Positions 37,996-47,578 are shown, numbered from the stretch's first letter. The stretch: DNA of 64,000 nt from Azotobacter bryophylli (GCF_042643485.1 NZ_JBHRSJ010000034.1:434001-498000); one strand, 5' to 3'. Notes: generated by a model from the sequence alone, not told the origin. Translations and numbers: made by a program.

Positions 37996-39345
37996 ATGTC
38001 GAATCCTTCCTCGGTCCGCTCCGCCCGCGGCCACCTGGCTCCGCTGCTGTTCCGGCTGCATGGCTACATCGGCCTGTTCGTCGGGCCGTTCCTCGTCGTC
38101 GCCGCCCTCAGCGGGGTGCTCTACGCCCTGACCCCGCAGCTCGAGGAGCGCCTCTATGCCGGCGAGCTGTTCGCCGCGAGCCGGGGACCGGCGCTGCCGC
38201 TGGCCTGGCAGATCGAGGCGGCCCGGGCGCGCATCGGCGAGGCGGCGCGCCTGGCGGCGGTGCGTCCGGCGCCCGCGCCCGGCTTCACCACCCGGGTGAT
38301 GTTCGCCCAGGCGGGAGCCGGCCCCTCCGAGCACCGCGCCCTGTTCGTCGATCCGGTGAGCGGCGAGATCCGCGGCGACCTGCCGGTCTACGGCACCAGC
38401 GGCGTGCTGCCGCTGCGGACCTGGATCGACCGGCTCCACCGCAGCCTGCTGCTGGGGGAATGGGGGCGGCTGTACAGCGAGCTGGCCGCCTCCTGGCTCT
38501 GGGTCGCGGCCGTCGGCGGCCTGCTGCTGTGGCTGACGCGTCGCGGCGGAGCGGCGCCGTCTGGCTTCGCGGCCCGCTGGCACCGCCGCCTCGGCCTGGG
38601 GCTGCTGCTCGGGCTGCTGTTCTTCTCGGCGACCGGGCTGACCTGGTCGAAGTGGGCCGGCAGCCGTATCGGCCTGCTGCGCGCCGAGTTCGGCTGGGCG
38701 ACGCCCGCGCTGTCGACGGCGCTGTCCGCTTCGACGTCCGCCGCCGGCGCCCACGACGAGCATGCCCATCACGGCACGGCGCCGTCCGCGGCTGCGCTCC
38801 CGGCCGAGCCGGCGCTGTTCGATGCGGTGCTGGCGGCGGCCCGTGCGGCCGGCATCGACGCCGGGAAGCTGGAGATCGTGCCGGCCACGGCCGCCGGCAG
38901 GGCCTGGACGGTGAGCGAGATCGACCGTGGCTGGCCGACCCAGGTCGATGCGGTCGCGGTGGACCCCGTCCGCCTGACCGTCACCGACCGGGTCGACTTC
39001 GCCGATTACCCCCTCGCGGCCAAGCTCACCCGCTGGGGCATCGATGCGCACATGGGCGTGCTGTTCGGCCTGGCCAACCAGCTGCTGCTGGCCGGCGTCG
39101 GCTGCGGATTGCTGCTGATGGCGGGCTGGGGCTACCGGATGTGGTGGCGCCGCCGGCCGGGGCGGGGCGCTGCCGCGGGGCTCTGGCGAACCCTGCGGCG
39201 GCTGCCGGGGCCGATGCGGCTCGGCATCCTGGCCGGCGCCACGGTCCTCGGCCTCTGCCTGCCGGTGATGGGCGCGAGCCTGCTGGCCTTTGTTCTGCTC
39301 GACGGGCTCCGGGTGCGCTCGGCGGCGAGGGGCGAACGGGGCTGA
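37996..39345 (+). CDS. PepSY-associated transmembrane protein (PiuB/FhuF-reductase-like family)
   Basis: A 449-residue inner-membrane protein with about four or five transmembrane helices and periplasmic PepSY segments. It opens LFRLHGYIGLFVGPFLVVAALSGVLYAL, the usual first helix, and later has WIDRLHRSLLLGEWGRLYSELAASWLWVAAVGGLLLWL and a C-terminal helical pair. A loop near residue 250 has the His cluster HDEHAHHG. Members located beside TonB receptors are thought to reduce or release ferric or other metal complexes in the periplasm. It follows the receptor gene after 55 bases. The role is inferred from family and neighbours. Confidence 0.9.
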   Translation: MSNPSSVRSARGHLAPLLFRLHGYIGLFVGPFLVVAALSGVLYALTPQLEERLYAGELFAASRGPALPLAWQIEAARARIGEAARLAAVRPAPAPGFTTRVMFAQAGAGPSEHRALFVDPVSGEIRGDLPVYGTSGVLPLRTWIDRLHRSLLLGEWGRLYSELAASWLWVAAVGGLLLWLTRRGGAAPSGFAARWHRRLGLGLLLGLLFFSATGLTWSKWAGSRIGLLRAEFGWATPALSTALSASTSAAGAHDEHAHHGTAPSAAALPAEPALFDAVLAAARAAGIDAGKLEIVPATAAGRAWTVSEIDRGWPTQVDAVAVDPVRLTVTDRVDFADYPLAAKLTRWGIDAHMGVLFGLANQLLLAGVGCGLLLMAGWGYRMWWRRRPGRGAAAGLWRTLRRLPGPMRLGILAGATVLGLCLPVMGASLLAFVLLDGLRVRSAARGERG

Positions 39346-39631
39346 GAAGGGCGGCGGATGGCCGCCGGGTGCGCCCCGGCGAGGCGACGTCCCCCCATCA
39401 CGCCTCAAGAAGAGCGGCGCGCTGCCGATATCAAGGTACCGATCATCGGAAGTGGTACGAGCGTTCCAGCTCTGCTGCGCCCGGTGCAGTGCCTCTGCCC
39501 GGCAGGGGTACGCACCGACGCTTCGGTCGGTGTTGCGACGCGCCGGCCAAGAGCGTTCCGCTCGCGTCCTTCGAACACCCACCCTATCGCCTTTGAAGCG
39601 GGCCGCTTTTCGGGCTCCAACCTGCGAGGAA

Positions 39632-42217
39632 ATGAGAATGACCGAAGGAGCCGGGTCGGCCATATCGCCGCTGGCACAGCTGGCCGCACTCAGTCGAGTG
39701 ATGGCCATCGCCGAATTCGAGCCGGACGGCACCTTGATCCATGCCAACGACAATTACCTGTCCCTGTTCGGCTTCACCCGCGAGGAGGCGCTGGGCCGCC
39801 ATCACAGCAGTTTCTGCCTGCCCGCCTACGCGAACAGCGACGATTACGGCGACTTCTGGGCGCGTCTGCGCGGCGGCGAGGCCCATTCCGGGTTGGCCGA
39901 GCGGATGCGCAGCGACGGTAGCAGTTGCTGGCTGGAGGCGACCTATACCCCGGTGCTGGACGGGGCGGGGCGGGTATTGCAGGTGCTGAAGATCGCCACC
40001 GACATCAGCGAGCGCCTGCTGCTCGAGCGGGCCCAGCAGGAGCATCTGCAGCGGCTGTCGCTGGTGGCCGACGCCAGCGACACGGCGGTGATGATCAGCG
40101 ACGGCGACTTGCGCATCGCCTACGTGAACGCCGGCTTCAGCCGCATGCTCGGCTGGAGCCTCGAGGAGATCCACGGCGAGCAGGCCTTGGCGCTGCTCGC
40201 CCCGCAGTTGCCCGATGCCGGCATCGCGGAATACGACGCCGCCCTGCGCGAGGGGCATTCCGCGGAGCGGGAAGAAATCGTGGTCGGCAAGGACGGTCAG
40301 CGCTACTGGGCGAAGATCATCAGCAACCCCATTTTCGACGAGGCGGGGCGCTGGTCGTACACGGTGACGCTGCTCACCGACATCACCCGCTCGAAGATGC
40401 ACGAGGCGCTGCAGCACCGGGCGCTGGAGGCGATGGCGCGCGAGCAGCCGCTGACCGAGGTGCTGGAGCTGATCTGCCAGGAGGTGGAGCGCATCGCCCC
40501 GGAAATCACCGCTTCCATTCTCGAGGTCGACGACCAGGGACGGCTGCGCCCCCTGGCCGCGCCGAGCCTGCCGCAGGACTATTGCCAGCAGCTGGACGGG
40601 GTGCCCATCGGGCCCACCGTCGGCTCCTGCGGTACCGCGGCCTGGCGCAACCAGACGGTGCGGGTCGACGACATCGCCCATGATCCGCTGTGGGCCGACT
40701 ACCGCCAGCTGGTCCTGCCGCTGGGCTTCATCGGTTGCTGGTCCACGCCGATCCGCGACAGTCAGGGGCGGGTGATCGGCACCTTCGCGTTCTATTTCCG
40801 CAAGCCGCGCACCGAGGCGGCGCTGGCCTTCCATCAGCGGCTGGTGGATGCCAGCGCCCATCTCTGCACCCTGGCGCTGGAGCGCGAACGCTCCCGCCAG
40901 CGCATCCGGCAACTGGCCTTCTACGACGGCCTGACCGGCATGCCGAACCGCAGCCTGCTGCAGGCCAAGGCCGACCAGGCCATCGCCGCGGCGGCCCGCC
41001 AGGAGGAGCCGGTGGCGGTGCTGTTCATCGATCTGGATCGCTTCAAGCAGGTCAACGACTCCCTCGGCCATCCGGCCGGGGACGAGCTGCTGCGGCAGGC
41101 GGCCGACCGGATGCAGAGCCAGCTGCGCGCTTCGGACATCGCCGGCCGGCTGTCCGGCGACGAGTTCGTGGCGGTCCTGCCGCAATGCGACGCGGACGGC
41201 GCCGCCGACATCGTCGAACGCCTGCAGACCCTCCTGGCCCAGCCGATGACGATCGCCAACACGGTGCTGACGGTCTCCGCCAGCGTCGGCATCGCCATGT
41301 TCCCCTCCGACGGGCGCGACATGGAAACCCTGCTGCAGCGCGCCGACATGGCGATGTACCAGGCCAAGAGCAGCGGTCGCGGCTGCTTCAGCTTCTTCAG
41401 CAGCGAAATGAACCGGTTGGCCCAGGAGCGGCTGGTGCTGGAAAACGCCCTGCGGGAAGCCCTGCGCAAAGGGCAGTTGCATCTGCACTACCAGCCGCAG
41501 GTCGAGCTGGCCAGCGGTCGCCTGTATGGCGTGGAGGCGCTGGCCCGCTGGCGCCATCCGGAACTGGGCGAGATTTCCCCGGCGCGCTTCATTCCGCTGG
41601 CCGAGGAGTGCGGTCTGGTGGCGGATCTGGGGCGCTGGGCGCTGAGCGAGGCCTGCCGGCAGCTGGCGGCGTGGCGCGCCAAGGGGTTGGCGGTGCCGGC
41701 CGTCGCGGTGAACCTGTCGCCCACCAGCTTCCACAATCTCGACCTGCCCCGGATGATCGCCGATACCCTGCGGGGCAATGCGCTGATGCCCGAGGACCTG
41801 ACCGTGGAGCTGACCGAGAACGTCCTGCTGGACACCAATCCCAGCACCATGAAGACCATCGAGGAGGTCCATGCCCAGGGGGTGCGCCTGTCGATGGACG
41901 ACTTCGGCACGGGCTATTCCAGTCTCAGCTATCTGCGCCGCCTGCCGGTCTCCGAGCTGAAGCTGGATCGCAGCTTCGTCGCCGACCTCGACCACGACGA
42001 GGCCGCCCGCGCCCTGAGCAACGCCATCCTCGGCATCGGCAAGAGCCTGCATCTCACCGTCGTCGCCGAGGGCGTGGAAACCGCGACCCAGCATCTGATG
42101 CTGCGCGAACAGGGCTACCCCGTGGCCCAGGGCTACCTGTTCTCCCGTCCGCTGGCGCCGCTGGATTTCGAACTCTGGCTGGCCGAAGCGATGGAGGGGG
42201 TGGCGCCGATGGTCTGA
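39632..42217 (+). CDS. PAS-PAS-GAF-GGDEF-EAL c-di-GMP signalling protein
   Basis: An 861-residue cytoplasmic sensor enzyme. Two PAS domains (about 23-127 and 143-253), each followed by a PAC-like end, precede a GAF domain (about 270-415; includes GSCGTAAWRNQTVRVDDI). The GGDEF domain (about 428-590) has RLSGDEFVAVL, a Ser-for-Gly variant of the active-site motif, while the EAL domain (about 605-850) keeps EALARW, NLSPTSF, TENVLLD, DDFGTGYSSLSYL, KLDRSF and EGVET. The EAL half should hydrolyse c-di-GMP; the GGDEF half may be active or regulatory. No transmembrane segment is present. The ATG at 39632 has GAGGA just upstream; ATG 39638 is an equally possible start with better spacing. Confidence 0.93.
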   Translation: MRMTEGAGSAISPLAQLAALSRVMAIAEFEPDGTLIHANDNYLSLFGFTREEALGRHHSSFCLPAYANSDDYGDFWARLRGGEAHSGLAERMRSDGSSCWLEATYTPVLDGAGRVLQVLKIATDISERLLLERAQQEHLQRLSLVADASDTAVMISDGDLRIAYVNAGFSRMLGWSLEEIHGEQALALLAPQLPDAGIAEYDAALREGHSAEREEIVVGKDGQRYWAKIISNPIFDEAGRWSYTVTLLTDITRSKMHEALQHRALEAMAREQPLTEVLELICQEVERIAPEITASILEVDDQGRLRPLAAPSLPQDYCQQLDGVPIGPTVGSCGTAAWRNQTVRVDDIAHDPLWADYRQLVLPLGFIGCWSTPIRDSQGRVIGTFAFYFRKPRTEAALAFHQRLVDASAHLCTLALERERSRQRIRQLAFYDGLTGMPNRSLLQAKADQAIAAAARQEEPVAVLFIDLDRFKQVNDSLGHPAGDELLRQAADRMQSQLRASDIAGRLSGDEFVAVLPQCDADGAADIVERLQTLLAQPMTIANTVLTVSASVGIAMFPSDGRDMETLLQRADMAMYQAKSSGRGCFSFFSSEMNRLAQERLVLENALREALRKGQLHLHYQPQVELASGRLYGVEALARWRHPELGEISPARFIPLAEECGLVADLGRWALSEACRQLAAWRAKGLAVPAVAVNLSPTSFHNLDLPRMIADTLRGNALMPEDLTVELTENVLLDTNPSTMKTIEEVHAQGVRLSMDDFGTGYSSLSYLRRLPVSELKLDRSFVADLDHDEAARALSNAILGIGKSLHLTVVAEGVETATQHLMLREQGYPVAQGYLFSRPLAPLDFELWLAEAMEGVAPMV

Positions 42218-42228
42218 CGCCGCTCCCC

Positions 42229-42256
42229 GGCCTTCGCGGCTTTGCCGCGGAGGGCC
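42229..42256 (+). terminator. Strong stem-loop after the GGDEF-EAL gene
   Basis: CCTTCGCGGC (42231-42240), loop TTT, and GCCGCGGAGG (42244-42253) pair over ten positions including one G-T pair. It starts 12 bases after the stop codon. The sequence after the stem (GCCGTTTGCC) has no long T-run, so termination would be weak. The rest of the spacer to 42516 shows only the kup ribosome binding site. Confidence 0.4.
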
Positions 42257-42516
42257 GTTTGCCGGGTTCCGCCTGCGCTTCGATTTTTTACGGCTTCTTT
42301 ACGCCCGCTCCGCCGGGTTCCCGGTGATACTGGCGTCTCATTTTTCCTATGAGTCGGCCCCCCGAATCCCCGCCGAGCGGATGCTCCGGCAGCGGTCTTT
42401 TTGGCACCGCGCTCGGTCCGTCATGGCAGTGCCGATGCCTGCTGCCGGACCAGCCGGCCGGCGGGAGATAGGGGCGTGACAGGCAGGCCGGGCGTGCCGT
42501 CGTCAGGAGCGAGCGA

Positions 42517-44421
42517 ATGAGTCAAACCAGCGTACTGCAGTCCTCCCACGATCAGGTGCGCGCATCCTCGGGGCTGGGGCTGCTGATCGCGGCCACCGGC
42601 GTGGTCTACGGCGACATCGGCACCAGCCCGCTGTACACCCTGAAAGAGGTGTTCGCCGGCCATTACGGCGTGGCCGTCAATCACGACGGGGTGCTGGGCA
42701 TCCTGTCGATGATCTTCTGGTCGCTGATCTGGGTGGTGTCGATCAAGTACGTGCTGTTCATCCTGCGCGCCGACAATCAGGGGGAGGGCGGCGTGATGGC
42801 GCTCACCACGCTGGCCCGTCGGGCGACCGCGGCCTATCCCCGCCTGAGCCGGACGCTGATGCTGCTGGGGCTGTTCGGCGCCGCGCTGTTCTACGGCGAC
42901 AGCATGATCACCCCGGCGATCTCGGTCCTGTCGGCCATCGAGGGGCTGGATCTCGCCTTCAAGGGCGTCGGCCAGTGGGTGAAGCCGCTGGCCCTGGCGG
43001 TGCTGGTCGCCCTGTTCCTGATCCAGAAGCACGGCACCGCGCGTATCGGCATCCTCTTCGGTCCGATCATGGTGATCTGGTTCCTGGTGCTGGGCGGGCT
43101 CGGCGTCCACGGCATCCTGCAGCGGCCGGAGGTGCTGAAGGCGCTGAATCCCTGGTGGGCCGTGAATTTCTTCCTGACCCATCCGGGGCTCGGCGTGACC
43201 ATTCTCGGGGCCGTGGTGCTGGCGCTGACCGGCGCCGAGGCGCTCTATGCCGACATGGGCCACTTCGGCCGGCGGCCGATCGCCCGTGCTTGGTTCTCCC
43301 TGGTGCTGCCGGGGCTGGTGCTCAACTACTTCGGCCAGGGCGCGCTGCTGCTGGCCGACCCCGCCGCCGCGCGCAACCCCTTCTACCTGCTGGCGCCGAA
43401 CTGGGCGCTGCTGCCCATGATCATCCTGTCCACCCTGGCCACCATCATCGCCTCCCAGGCGGTGATCTCGGGCGCGTTCTCTCTGACCCAGCAGGCCATC
43501 CAGCTGGGCTACGTGCCGCGCATGCAGATCCAGCACACCTCCAGCGCCGAGCAGGGCCAGATCTACATCGGTCTGGTGAACTGGGCGCTGATGGCCGGCG
43601 TGGTGCTGCTGGTGCTCGGCTTCGGCTCGTCCGGGGCGCTGGCCTCGGCCTACGGGGTCGCGGTGACCGGAACCATGCTGATCACCACCCTGCTGGTGGC
43701 GACGGTGATCCTGCTGCTGTGGAAGGTGCCGCGCTGGTTGGCGATCCCGGTCCTGCTGGGTTTCCTCTGCGTCGACAGCCTGTTCTTCGCCGCCAACGTG
43801 CCGAAGGTCTTCCAGGGCGGCGCCTTCCCCGTCATCGCCGGCATCGGCCTTTTCGTCCTGATGACCACCTGGCGGCGCGGCAAGGAGAACCTCATCCAGC
43901 TGCTGGACGAAACCGCCTTGCCCCTGCCGGCCTTCATCGAGAGCGTGCGTCTGCAGCCGCCGCACCGCGTGCACGGCACGGCGGTGTTCCTGTCGGCGCG
44001 ACCGGAGGCCGTACCGCATGCCCTGCTGCACAACCTGCTGCACAACCAGGTGCTGCACGAGCGGGTCGTGCTGCTCACCGTGCAGACCGAGGACAGCCCG
44101 CGGGTGCCGCGGCAGCAGCGCTTCCAGGTCGACAGCTACGGGGAGGGCTTCTACCGGGTGATCCTGCATTTCGGCTTCATGGAGGAGCCGAACGTGCCGG
44201 AAGCCCTGCGTCTGAGCCATCTGGAGGATCTGGACTTCAGCCCGATGCGTACCACCTTCTTCCTCAGCCGGGAAACTCTCATTCCGACCAAGCGCATGGC
44301 GATGGCCTACTGGCGCGAGACGCTGTTCGCCTTCCTGCAGAAGAACGCCAACAGCAGCATGCGTTACTTCCAGTTGCCGGTGAACCGGGTGATCGAGCTG
44401 GGAGCCCAGGTGGAGATCTAG
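42517..44421 (+). CDS. kup: Low-affinity potassium transporter Kup
   Basis: A 634-residue K+/H+ symporter of the KUP/HAK family. It has about twelve membrane segments in the first 440 residues and a cytoplasmic C-terminal domain. Diagnostic stretches are GVVYGDIGTSPLYTLKEVF at the first helix, RADNQGEGGVMALTTL, ALFYGDSMITPAISVLSAIEGL, and GAEALYADMGHFGRRPI, all conserved in bacterial Kup proteins. AGGAG is found ten bases before the ATG. It faces the CHAD gene with only 17 bases between the stop codons. Kup is usually constitutive and used at acidic pH; no regulatory element was detected. Confidence 0.96.
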   Translation: MSQTSVLQSSHDQVRASSGLGLLIAATGVVYGDIGTSPLYTLKEVFAGHYGVAVNHDGVLGILSMIFWSLIWVVSIKYVLFILRADNQGEGGVMALTTLARRATAAYPRLSRTLMLLGLFGAALFYGDSMITPAISVLSAIEGLDLAFKGVGQWVKPLALAVLVALFLIQKHGTARIGILFGPIMVIWFLVLGGLGVHGILQRPEVLKALNPWWAVNFFLTHPGLGVTILGAVVLALTGAEALYADMGHFGRRPIARAWFSLVLPGLVLNYFGQGALLLADPAAARNPFYLLAPNWALLPMIILSTLATIIASQAVISGAFSLTQQAIQLGYVPRMQIQHTSSAEQGQIYIGLVNWALMAGVVLLVLGFGSSGALASAYGVAVTGTMLITTLLVATVILLLWKVPRWLAIPVLLGFLCVDSLFFAANVPKVFQGGAFPVIAGIGLFVLMTTWRRGKENLIQLLDETALPLPAFIESVRLQPPHRVHGTAVFLSARPEAVPHALLHNLLHNQVLHERVVLLTVQTEDSPRVPRQQRFQVDSYGEGFYRVILHFGFMEEPNVPEALRLSHLEDLDFSPMRTTFFLSRETLIPTKRMAMAYWRETLFAFLQKNANSSMRYFQLPVNRVIELGAQVEI

Positions 44422-44438
44422 TCGCGGGGGCGCCGGGA

Positions 44439-45200
44439 TCAGGCCGCGGGGAAGTCCTTGAGCAAGGGGGCGAGCGCCTCGTCCGAGCGCCGTTCGGCCT
44501 CGGCCAGGGCCTGCTGCCAGGCCGGCCGCAACGCCTGCAGATCGGCTTCCCGCTCGGCCCGGCTCAGCCATTGCACGCGGTCGTGCCAGTCGCCGAGTGC
44601 CGCTTGCGCCGCCTTCAGACGTTTCGGGGCCTTGCCCGGCAGATCGGACAGGGCGGGGTAAACCTCGTCGGCATATCGCACCCGCTTGATCAGGACGCGC
44701 AGCCGATGCCGGTCATGGCCGGGATCGCGCAGGCATTTCCCCAGCTTCCGTTGCTGCTTGGCCAGTTGCTTGCGGATATGCCGCCGCAGCTCCCTGAGTT
44801 GGCCCTCCCGCTTCGCCGTGCGGCAGATCGCCGGCCAGGCGGCCAGGGAACTGCGCAGCAGCAGCCATTCGGAGCTGGACAGGAGGGCATCGTAGCTGTT
44901 CTCCAGGGCCTGCCGGCGGGCTGCGCTCAGCTGCGCGAACCCGCGGGAATCGAGTTCCTGGATCAGGACTTCCGTGTCGCGCAGGTGCGTGCTCCGGTGG
45001 CCGATCTCGGCTGCGACGCCTTCCAGGGCGCCGATGCCGGGAAATCCCCGCAGGGGGCGCAATACGCTGCGCAGCTGGCGGATGGCGACCCGCAGATCGT
45101 GCAACGCTTCGCCGTCGCTGCGGGCCTTCAGCCGTTCGCTACAGGCCAAGAGCAGGGACTCCGAGGTCACGACGTGCTCGATCAGATCGTCGACGATCAT
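44439..45200 (-). CDS. CHAD domain-containing protein
   Basis: A 253-residue helical protein made of a single CHAD (conserved histidine alpha-helical) domain. The signature is LHDLRVAIRQLRSVLRPLRGF near the N-terminus, with further conserved basic and His residues (GHRSTHLRDTEVLI, DRHRLRVLIKRVRYADEVYP, LGDWHDRVQWL). CHAD domains bind polyphosphate and are often found next to polyphosphate-related or phosphatase genes. ATG at 45200 is chosen because GGAGGA lies five bases upstream; the frame extends to a TTG at 45224 without that support. A SixA-like phosphatase gene lies upstream on the same strand, 200 bases away. Confidence 0.9.
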   Translation of the reverse strand: MIVDDLIEHVVTSESLLLACSERLKARSDGEALHDLRVAIRQLRSVLRPLRGFPGIGALEGVAAEIGHRSTHLRDTEVLIQELDSRGFAQLSAARRQALENSYDALLSSSEWLLLRSSLAAWPAICRTAKREGQLRELRRHIRKQLAKQQRKLGKCLRDPGHDRHRLRVLIKRVRYADEVYPALSDLPGKAPKRLKAAQAALGDWHDRVQWLSRAEREADLQALRPAWQQALAEAERRSDEALAPLLKDFPAA

Positions 45201-45400
45201 CGTTTCCTCCAGAAGAGCGCCCAATGAATGAAAAAGAGAGGCGGTGACGCTGCGGTCATTGCCGGGAGTGCCTCGGCGTCATCTTACCGTTCGGTTGCGA
45301 GCCGCGGTAACCCTGCTCGGCCAGCCGGCGCCGGGGGAGTCGACGAGCCCGGCCGCAAGTAAGGAAGCAGGGGGCGATGTCGCCGTGAGCGGGGGGATGG

Positions 45401-45895
45401 CTAGCCCTTGGCCTTCTTGGGATAGTCGAGCCTGGTCTTTTCGGGCTTCTCTTCGCCCACTTCCGCCCAGGACTTGATGGCGAACCTGAATTCGGCGACG
45501 GCGCAGGTGGGCAGGCACTTGATCTTGCGGGATAGGCGATTGGCCATCGCGAACAACTGGGGGTTGTGACCGACCAGCATGACGCGCTTCAGTGTGTCGT
45601 CCAGGGCCCGGATGATCTCCAGCATCTCGTCTGCCTGGCAGGCGTAGAGCCGCTCGTTCACCACGATGGCCTTGAGGTCGTAATCGAGCTTCTTGGCGAT
45701 TCCTTCCGCGGTGGCCAGAGTCCGCAGCGCCGGGCTCGACAGGATCAGATCGGGTTCCACCGAGCGTTTCGCCAGTCGCTTGGCCATCTTCTCCAGAGCC
45801 CGTCTTCCCAGGTCGGTCAGCGGGCGGTCCCGATCGGAAAAGGCGGCCCCCTCTTTGCTCGATTGGGCATGTCGAACGAGGTATAGCCGTTTCAT
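45401..45895 (-). CDS. SixA-like phosphohistidine phosphatase
   Basis: A 164-residue histidine-phosphatase superfamily protein. The catalytic RHG-type motif is YLVRHAQSSKEG (His9), and the second active-site His is in VMLVGHNPQLFAMANRLS. The intermediate segment DRDRPLTDLGRRALEKMAKRL and LILSSPALRTLATAEGIAKKL match the SixA group, which removes phosphate from phosphohistidine on signalling proteins such as phosphotransfer domains. Translation begins at ATG 45895 with AGGATGAGG upstream; the longer frame to 46153 has AT-rich codons unlike the gene. Its target is not known. Confidence 0.88.
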   Translation of the reverse strand: MKRLYLVRHAQSSKEGAAFSDRDRPLTDLGRRALEKMAKRLAKRSVEPDLILSSPALRTLATAEGIAKKLDYDLKAIVVNERLYACQADEMLEIIRALDDTLKRVMLVGHNPQLFAMANRLSRKIKCLPTCAVAEFRFAIKSWAEVGEEKPEKTRLDYPKKAKG

Positions 45896-46448
45896 CGCCT
45901 CATCCTGCGCATGGTAGAAGTTGCTTTCCCGTTTCGGCTCGAACGCTTCTTTGAGAATTAAAATTAGTTCATTGTCAGTGGATTGCAATATGTTTGGGCG
46001 TAGGAGCGCTTCGCTGAACTTCCTGCTCATGGATTGTCTGAAGTTTGGACGTGCTCTTTGGTTTTCATGTTGCTGAAATATTGTATTGATATCATGAATC
46101 GATGCTGTTTCGATAACGACGTTATCTTGATGGATCCTTGACGGTCTTTTCACCAGTGCTTGTCTAGCTTGTGTGTGCTGGTCTGCACGTACGTGCCGCT
46201 GTAGCCGGGTGGCACGTTATTCCCACTTTGTCGGGATATGGAATATTCAAAGAGAAGTAGTGCGGCGTGCTGTCAGGCAAGTTCAAGTATCGGTTAATTA
46301 TGTATTGATCGTTTTTCGGTAATGCCAATGCTTTGCGCGTTGTAAGAGAAGTTTCTTCTCCTTCTCTCGAAAAGAAGAGTGGGGGATGACTGCCTGAGAG
46401 CATGGCGGAGCTTGAAATAATTATTATATTTCTCCGGAGCGCACAGCC
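45896..46448. other. AT-rich spacer between sixA-like and methyltransferase genes
   Basis: No gene is evident in these 553 bases. The base composition is markedly lower in GC than the flanks from about 45950 to 46440. It probably contains the divergent promoters of the two genes, but no convincing -35/-10 pair or repeat could be assigned. Confidence 0.4.
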
Positions 46449-47102
46449 TTGATTAATTCCAGTTCGACGACCTACCGCGGTCGCGTCAAATACGACAAGC
46501 AGACGGCCCTGAGCTACGAGGAGCGCCGCCATCGCTCCAAGGACTCTGCCGAAATGCGCCTGATCGATCGTGCCTTCGCCAGCATTCCCCGCGACCATCG
46601 CGTACTCGATGTTCCCTGCGGCGGCGGTCGGGTGACGGCCCATCTGGCGCATCGGGGTTATGCCGTGAGCGCCGCCGATCTGTCCGATGCGATGCTGGAT
46701 ATCGCACGGAGCAATCTGGCCGCCCAGGGACTCGGCTGCAGCGTCGAGAAGCAGGATATCGAGCATCTGTCGGTGCCCGATCGTGGCTTCGACACGGTCG
46801 TCAGTTTCCGGCTGTTCCACCATTTTCCCGAGCCGTGCATCCGTCACCGGGTGATCAGGGAACTGTGCCGGGTTGCCGGCCGCTACGTCGTTCTGTCCTA
46901 TTTCAGCCCGCTCTCCGTCACCTCGATGAAACGGCGCTTGCGAGAAGCGCGCGGCGGACGCAAATCGGAGAAACACGCCACATCGCTGGCGGAGCTGGAG
47001 ATTTACTTCCGGCTCGAGGGTTTTCGTCTGGTCGAAGATTTCGCCCGACTCCCGCTGCTGCACACCCTGCATCTGGCGCTCTTCGAGCGCGTCGATCCGT
47101 AG
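46449..47102 (+). CDS. Class I SAM-dependent methyltransferase
   Basis: A 217-residue Rossmann-fold methyltransferase. Motif I is VLDVPCGGGRVTAHLAHRGY (residues ~51-70), the acidic residue after strand 2 is in VSAADLSDAMLDIA, and the motif IV region reads FDTVVSFRLFHHFP with the double His seen in many small-molecule methyltransferases. No membrane or extra domain is visible. The start is a TTG at 46449 with GGAG nine bases upstream; no ATG gives the full N-terminus. It is convergent with the minor pilin operon, 58 bases apart. The substrate is unknown. Confidence 0.88.
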   Translation: MINSSSTTYRGRVKYDKQTALSYEERRHRSKDSAEMRLIDRAFASIPRDHRVLDVPCGGGRVTAHLAHRGYAVSAADLSDAMLDIARSNLAAQGLGCSVEKQDIEHLSVPDRGFDTVVSFRLFHHFPEPCIRHRVIRELCRVAGRYVVLSYFSPLSVTSMKRRLREARGGRKSEKHATSLAELEIYFRLEGFRLVEDFARLPLLHTLHLALFERVDP

Positions 47103-47160
47103 GGCTAGAGGAGAGAGGATGCCGGAAGCCGGGCCGTTCTTTAGAGGGACGGCGCCGACT

Positions 47161-47574
47161 TCACCAGCAGGTCGCGGGAGTGCGCAGGCCACGATGATTG
47201 AGGCTGATGTTCGGACAGCCACTGTCGCTGGTCTGCGGGGCACGCGCCGGGATGGCCCTCAGGGTGAAGCTGGTGGCATTCAGATTCTCGGCGATCAGTT
47301 GATAGAAGCCTTTGGCGCTGTTTTCGCCCTGGGCCAGCTGCTGGGCGGCCGTGCAGGGGCGAGCCTCCGTATTCAGGTAGCTGTTGTTGCGGCTGAAGCA
47401 GCGCTCCAGCCGCTGAGCCGCATCGAGCAGCGCCGTCTGCGCGTCGACCCTGTTGCTGCGCTGCACATAGGACTGGTACGACGGATAGGCCACGGCGGCG
47501 AGAATGCCGACGATGGCTACCACCACCATCAGTTCGATCAGGGTGAAGCCCCGGGCTCTGCGGTTCAGAAACAT
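47161..47574 (-). CDS. pilE: Type IV minor pilin PilE
   Basis: A 137-residue type IV pilin-like protein. The short leader ends in Gly before the N-methylated Phe, RARGFTLIELMVVVAIVGILAAVAYPSYQSY, with Glu5 present. The globular part has a Cys pair near the C-terminus (GCPNISLNHRGLRTPATCW) giving the disulfide loop, and another Cys pair in ERCFSRNNSYLNTEARPC. It is the last gene of the minor pilin operon, four bases after the pilY1 stop, and would help prime pilus assembly together with FimU, PilV, PilW and PilX. Confidence 0.92.
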   Translation of the reverse strand: MFLNRRARGFTLIELMVVVAIVGILAAVAYPSYQSYVQRSNRVDAQTALLDAAQRLERCFSRNNSYLNTEARPCTAAQQLAQGENSAKGFYQLIAENLNATSFTLRAIPARAPQTSDSGCPNISLNHRGLRTPATCW

Positions 47575-47578
47575 GTGT

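Noticed and set aside
35511..37997. 828-codon minus-strand frame opposite the TonB receptor
   Set aside because: The receptor on the plus strand has a signal peptide, plug and barrel; the minus frame is a GC shadow.
42421..44571. 716-codon minus-strand frame opposite kup
   Set aside because: Kup is unambiguous; the minus frame is Gln/His/Arg-rich with no family match.
46164..47243. 359-codon minus-strand frame over the methyltransferase gene
   Set aside because: The plus-strand methyltransferase has clear SAM motifs; the minus frame does not.
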